NCBI GenBank assembly: GCA_007135505.1
Contig: SLIS01000072.1
Span: 1 to 6,594 of the forward strand
Source: Halovivax sp.
GTDB lineage: Archaea > Halobacteriota > Halobacteria > Halobacteriales > Natrialbaceae
DNA length: 6,594 bases
Reading direction: 5' to 3'
Positions 4,220-6,594 of the stretch are shown here, in pieces. The notes under the pieces are model-generated. The model did not search any database. It worked only from the letters and a program-made list of their open reading frames with translations, and was not told the origin of the DNA. Made by a program: the position numbers and the translations under genes. How positions within the stretch are numbered: the first letter of the stretch is position 1; the number at the start of each line of letters is the position of its first letter.

Positions 4220-6391
4220 TCACGCTCGCCCGAACGGTGGGCGGTTCTCGTAGACCAGTTCGTCGACAGCGACGATCGCCGCGTCGGCGTCGTTCCGATC
4301 GACGCCCGCGCCAAAGGTCGCTCGCTCTCGAATCGCGGCCACTTCGTACACCCGCTCGTCGAGCTCGTTCGTCTCCGACAGCGCCTGGAGATACGCACGA
4401 TAGGACTCGGCGGCATCTCTGGCCCGGTACTGGGTTTCGAGGAAGTGCTCGAGTCGCTCGTAGGCACGTTCCGCGTCCGCATTCGGCGACGAACTCGGCC
4501 GCTGCCAGTAGAGCCTGACGAGGCGTGAAACCGTCCACACGGCGTCGAATCGGTGGGCGCCGGCTAACAGTCCCACGAAGGCGACGGCCGCGAACGCGAG
4601 TTGTTCCGTCGACGGCTGTGGGATCGAGAGCCCACCGGCCGAATCCGTCCCGTCGTCCGCGCCGCCGCTATCGTCGCCCGGTTCCTCCCACCGGTCGTCG
4701 CTCCCCGGTATCTCCTGGTCTTCGCTCTGATTGGTGTCGACGTTCGACTCGTTATCGGCCCGGGCGTCCGCGAGTCGATCGTCGTGGACCGCGTCGCGAT
4801 CGCTCATCGGCGTCGGCTCGAACGCGACCCAGCCGTGGTCGGGGAAGTAGACCTCCGGCCAGGCGTGGGCGTCGAGCCCGCGGACTACGTGGGTGTCCTC
4901 GTCGACCTGCTGTCCCTCGGTATAACCGGTGGCGTACCGGGCCGGGATGCCCTCGGCACGAAGCATCTGGACCATCGTTGTCGCCGCGTAGACGCAGTAT
5001 CCCTCGTCCATCTCGAGCAGGAACGCCTCGGCGACGTCGCCGTCGGGCCGGTCGACGTCGAGCGAGTAGTCGTTCGTCTGACGAAGGTACCCCTCGATGG
5101 CCACCGCTTTGTCGTAGGGATTGTCCGCGTCACCGACGACCTCGCTCGTGTAGTCGACAAACTCCTGGGACCGATCGTCCGGTTGCTGGAGGTAGCGATC
5201 GAAGCCGTCGGGGTAGTCGGTTCCGGCCGACCGAAGCTCGTCGCTCGAGGGATCGATTACGGCGCTCTCGACGGTGTACTCGTCGCCCTCGAAGAGCATG
5301 ACCGTGGGCCGAATCTGCCCGAGGTCGGTCACCTCGATGTACTCCTCGATGTCCCCATCGACGGCGAGTGGCTGGGTCGCGGCCGGCGTCGCCTGGACGC
5401 TCGTCTCGACGTGAACGCGCTGGGTCACCGTCTCGTACTGACCGGGTGGCCGGTCGAGCGAGCCATCGTAGGGGCGTGCTTCCCCGGTCGTCACCCACTC
5501 GTCGCCGAGGTAGCGATCGTAGACGGCACTGCGCCAGTAGGCAGGTTCGTCGCTCTCGATGGTGAATCGTACCTCCGGCGAGAGGTCGACGCTGCCGGTG
5601 ATCGTCGATCGATCCTGTGACGAGGCGACGCTCCCTTCGAGCGTCCCGCTGCCTTCGCCCGGAACCAGTGACTCGTCGCCGACAGTTCCGCCCGGCGCGA
5701 GTGGAACGAGCAGCGACAGGAACACCATCACCGCGAGGAGGACGACCAGAAGGTCCGCCTGGTCGAGGGTTCCGTCGTGGCGCTCTAGCTCGCCGAGTGC
5801 GACCATTCCCACGCCGGCGAGGGCGCCGCCCAGCGTCGTCGTCAGTCCGGCGTCGCCCGTGAGGACGAGAAAACCGAGTGCCAGCCCGCCAGGGATCGTC
5901 GCGGCCCCGTAGTGCCGACGGAGCGCCAGGTACCACGTGAGAAACGTCGGAACGGGTGCGTAGGCGAGCGCCCAGGTCCGGGCCTCGACCACGCGGAGCA
6001 ACTCGAGTCCGGTTGCCAGCGTGTACGCGTCCGAGAGGACCTGATCCAGCGCGGCGAGGGCGGTCGCGAGGTCGACGCCGGCCGCGTTGAAGTAGTACGC
6101 AAACGCCATGACGGCGGTCACAAGCCCGAGCGCCACGGCCGTCCGCTCGCGGATCGTCACGGCGGCGACCGTTCCGGCGAGCAGGGAGAGGACGACGAGT
6201 CCCAGCAGCGTCGACGACCCGCCGACGAACCGCGTAATCTCCCTGAGGACCCGAACGTACGCGACTACGAGGCCCAGGGCACAGCCGAGCGCGAGCAGTC
6301 TGACGGCGACGGTCCCGTGTGGACGAGCCGTCTCGCCCCCCGCGAGTTGCTGGACCACGCGGTCGGGCACCGATTTCGAAGCCGCACTCAC
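4220..6391 (-). CDS. TgpA-like membrane transglutaminase-domain protein with DUF4129-like tail
   Basis: The 723-residue polytopic membrane protein carries a papain-like transglutaminase domain outside the cell. Hydrophobic segments cover about residues 28-231 (six or seven helices), as in the TgpA N-terminal domain. The outer part spans about 232-595, and the transglutaminase core has Cys466 (EGYCVYAA), His509 (DAHAWPEVY) and, at the usual Asp position, Glu525 (GWVAFEPTP). A Ser/Asp/Glu/Gly-rich linker (about 531-590) leads to one more helix (596-614) and a cytoplasmic helical tail (636-715, YRAYLQALSETNEL) resembling DUF4129. Bacterial and archaeal relatives are thought to cleave or crosslink peptides at the cell surface; the substrate is unknown. 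The start is GTG 6391-6389, overlapping the stop of the upstream gene as GTGA, so the two are probably co-translated. Such genes commonly sit with MoxR ATPase and DUF58 genes, which would lie to the right of this window. Confidence 0.9.
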   Translation of the reverse strand: MSAASKSVPDRVVQQLAGGETARPHGTVAVRLLALGCALGLVVAYVRVLREITRFVGGSSTLLGLVVLSLLAGTVAAVTIRERTAVALGLVTAVMAFAYYFNAAGVDLATALAALDQVLSDAYTLATGLELLRVVEARTWALAYAPVPTFLTWYLALRRHYGAATIPGGLALGFLVLTGDAGLTTTLGGALAGVGMVALGELERHDGTLDQADLLVVLLAVMVFLSLLVPLAPGGTVGDESLVPGEGSGTLEGSVASSQDRSTITGSVDLSPEVRFTIESDEPAYWRSAVYDRYLGDEWVTTGEARPYDGSLDRPPGQYETVTQRVHVETSVQATPAATQPLAVDGDIEEYIEVTDLGQIRPTVMLFEGDEYTVESAVIDPSSDELRSAGTDYPDGFDRYLQQPDDRSQEFVDYTSEVVGDADNPYDKAVAIEGYLRQTNDYSLDVDRPDGDVAEAFLLEMDEGYCVYAATTMVQMLRAEGIPARYATGYTEGQQVDEDTHVVRGLDAHAWPEVYFPDHGWVAFEPTPMSDRDAVHDDRLADARADNESNVDTNQSEDQEIPGSDDRWEEPGDDSGGADDGTDSAGGLSIPQPSTEQLAFAAVAFVGLLAGAHRFDAVWTVSRLVRLYWQRPSSSPNADAERAYERLEHFLETQYRARDAAESYRAYLQALSETNELDERVYEVAAIRERATFGAGVDRNDADAAIVAVDELVYENRPPFGRA

Positions 6392-6594
6392 GCTTTCACC
6401 CCCGTCGAGTCCTCGGATCTGGACTGATCCGCCGGGGCGGACCGATCGGTCGAATCCCGTCCCTCGCTCTCCGCGGGCCGAGCCCTCGAATTCGATGCGG
6501 CGTGGCCGTGTCGATCAGAACCACCGGTGTCGTACATACAGAGCGTCGAAAACCGGACGGTTCGGGTATCGAAGTCGACGAATACGCCGTCTTC
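6388..6594 (-). CDS. 3' end of an unidentified gene coupled to the transglutaminase gene
   Basis: The last 68 codons of a minus-strand gene that continues past the right edge; codons start at base 6594 and TGA lies at 6390-6388. The first part, EDGVFVDFDTRTVRFSTLCM, alternates hydrophobic and polar residues like beta strands. The remaining 45 or so residues are Ser, Asp, Arg and Glu rich, low in hydrophobics, and probably disordered. The stop overlaps the GTG start of the transglutaminase gene by GTGA, so they belong to one operon. By context a DUF58-family or related surface/accessory protein is plausible, but the visible end does not match a DUF58 tail I can recall, so no product is assigned. 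Confidence 0.6.
   Translation of the reverse strand, partial: EDGVFVDFDTRTVRFSTLCMYDTGGSDRHGHAASNSRARPAESEGRDSTDRSAPADQSRSEDSTGVKA

Noticed and set aside
3500..4528. 342-codon plus-strand open frame crossing rhodanese, aIF1 and transglutaminase DNA
   Set aside because: It spans parts of three confidently assigned genes in wrong frames or strands and has no family match.
4601..5620. 339-codon plus-strand open frame opposite the transglutaminase gene
   Set aside because: It mirrors the complementary codons of the transglutaminase gene and shows no recognisable domain; the minus-strand protein has clear catalytic motifs.

Overview
The window looks like ordinary chromosomal DNA from a haloarchaeon (class Halobacteria). 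The grounds are high GC, strongly acidic proteins rich in Asp and Glu, archaeal gene families (an aIF1/SUI1 protein with a Cys-rich N-terminus, a RimI-type acetyltransferase, a large transglutaminase-like membrane protein), and TATA-like boxes about 25-28 nt from start codons, the layout of leaderless haloarchaeal transcripts. The genus cannot be told from the sequence. No tRNA, rRNA, CRISPR array, insertion sequence or phage gene is visible.

Layout. Positions 1-223 hold the 3' end of a glycine-rich membrane protein gene (+), followed by a hairpin. A small two-helix membrane protein gene (-, 310-519) is divergent from rimI (+, 665-1141); the region between them carries two TATA-like boxes and an inverted repeat. 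After rimI comes a 78-residue ORF matching only the C-terminal end of PLP-dependent decarboxylases, probably a gene remnant. Two small haloarchaeal genes follow, one with a C2H2-like zinc motif (1469-1879) and one acidic and soluble (1905-2333), recalled as DUF5810 and DUF5809. The 380-base gap at 2334-2713 holds a hairpin, what looks like a frame-broken small membrane protein gene on the minus strand, and an AT-rich promoter region. Next are an ADP-ribose pyrophosphatase-like NUDIX hydrolase (2714-3250) and a single-domain rhodanese (3315-3677), both +. The aIF1/SUI1 gene (3791-4084) and the transglutaminase-like gene (4220-6391) are on the minus strand. The latter overlaps by four bases the end of an upstream gene that runs off the window (6388-6594).

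The genes on the left are mostly short, independently promoted housekeeping or conserved-hypothetical genes (protein acetylation, nucleotide clean-up, sulfur transfer, translation initiation). The clear operon is the right-hand pair, where a TgpA-like transglutaminase with a DUF4129-like tail is translationally coupled to an unidentified upstream partner; in many prokaryotes such proteins are encoded beside MoxR ATPase and DUF58 genes. I did not find a convincing new biological system. The best leads are the orphan decarboxylase tail, the frame-broken minus-strand gene, and the palindrome beside the small membrane protein promoter.
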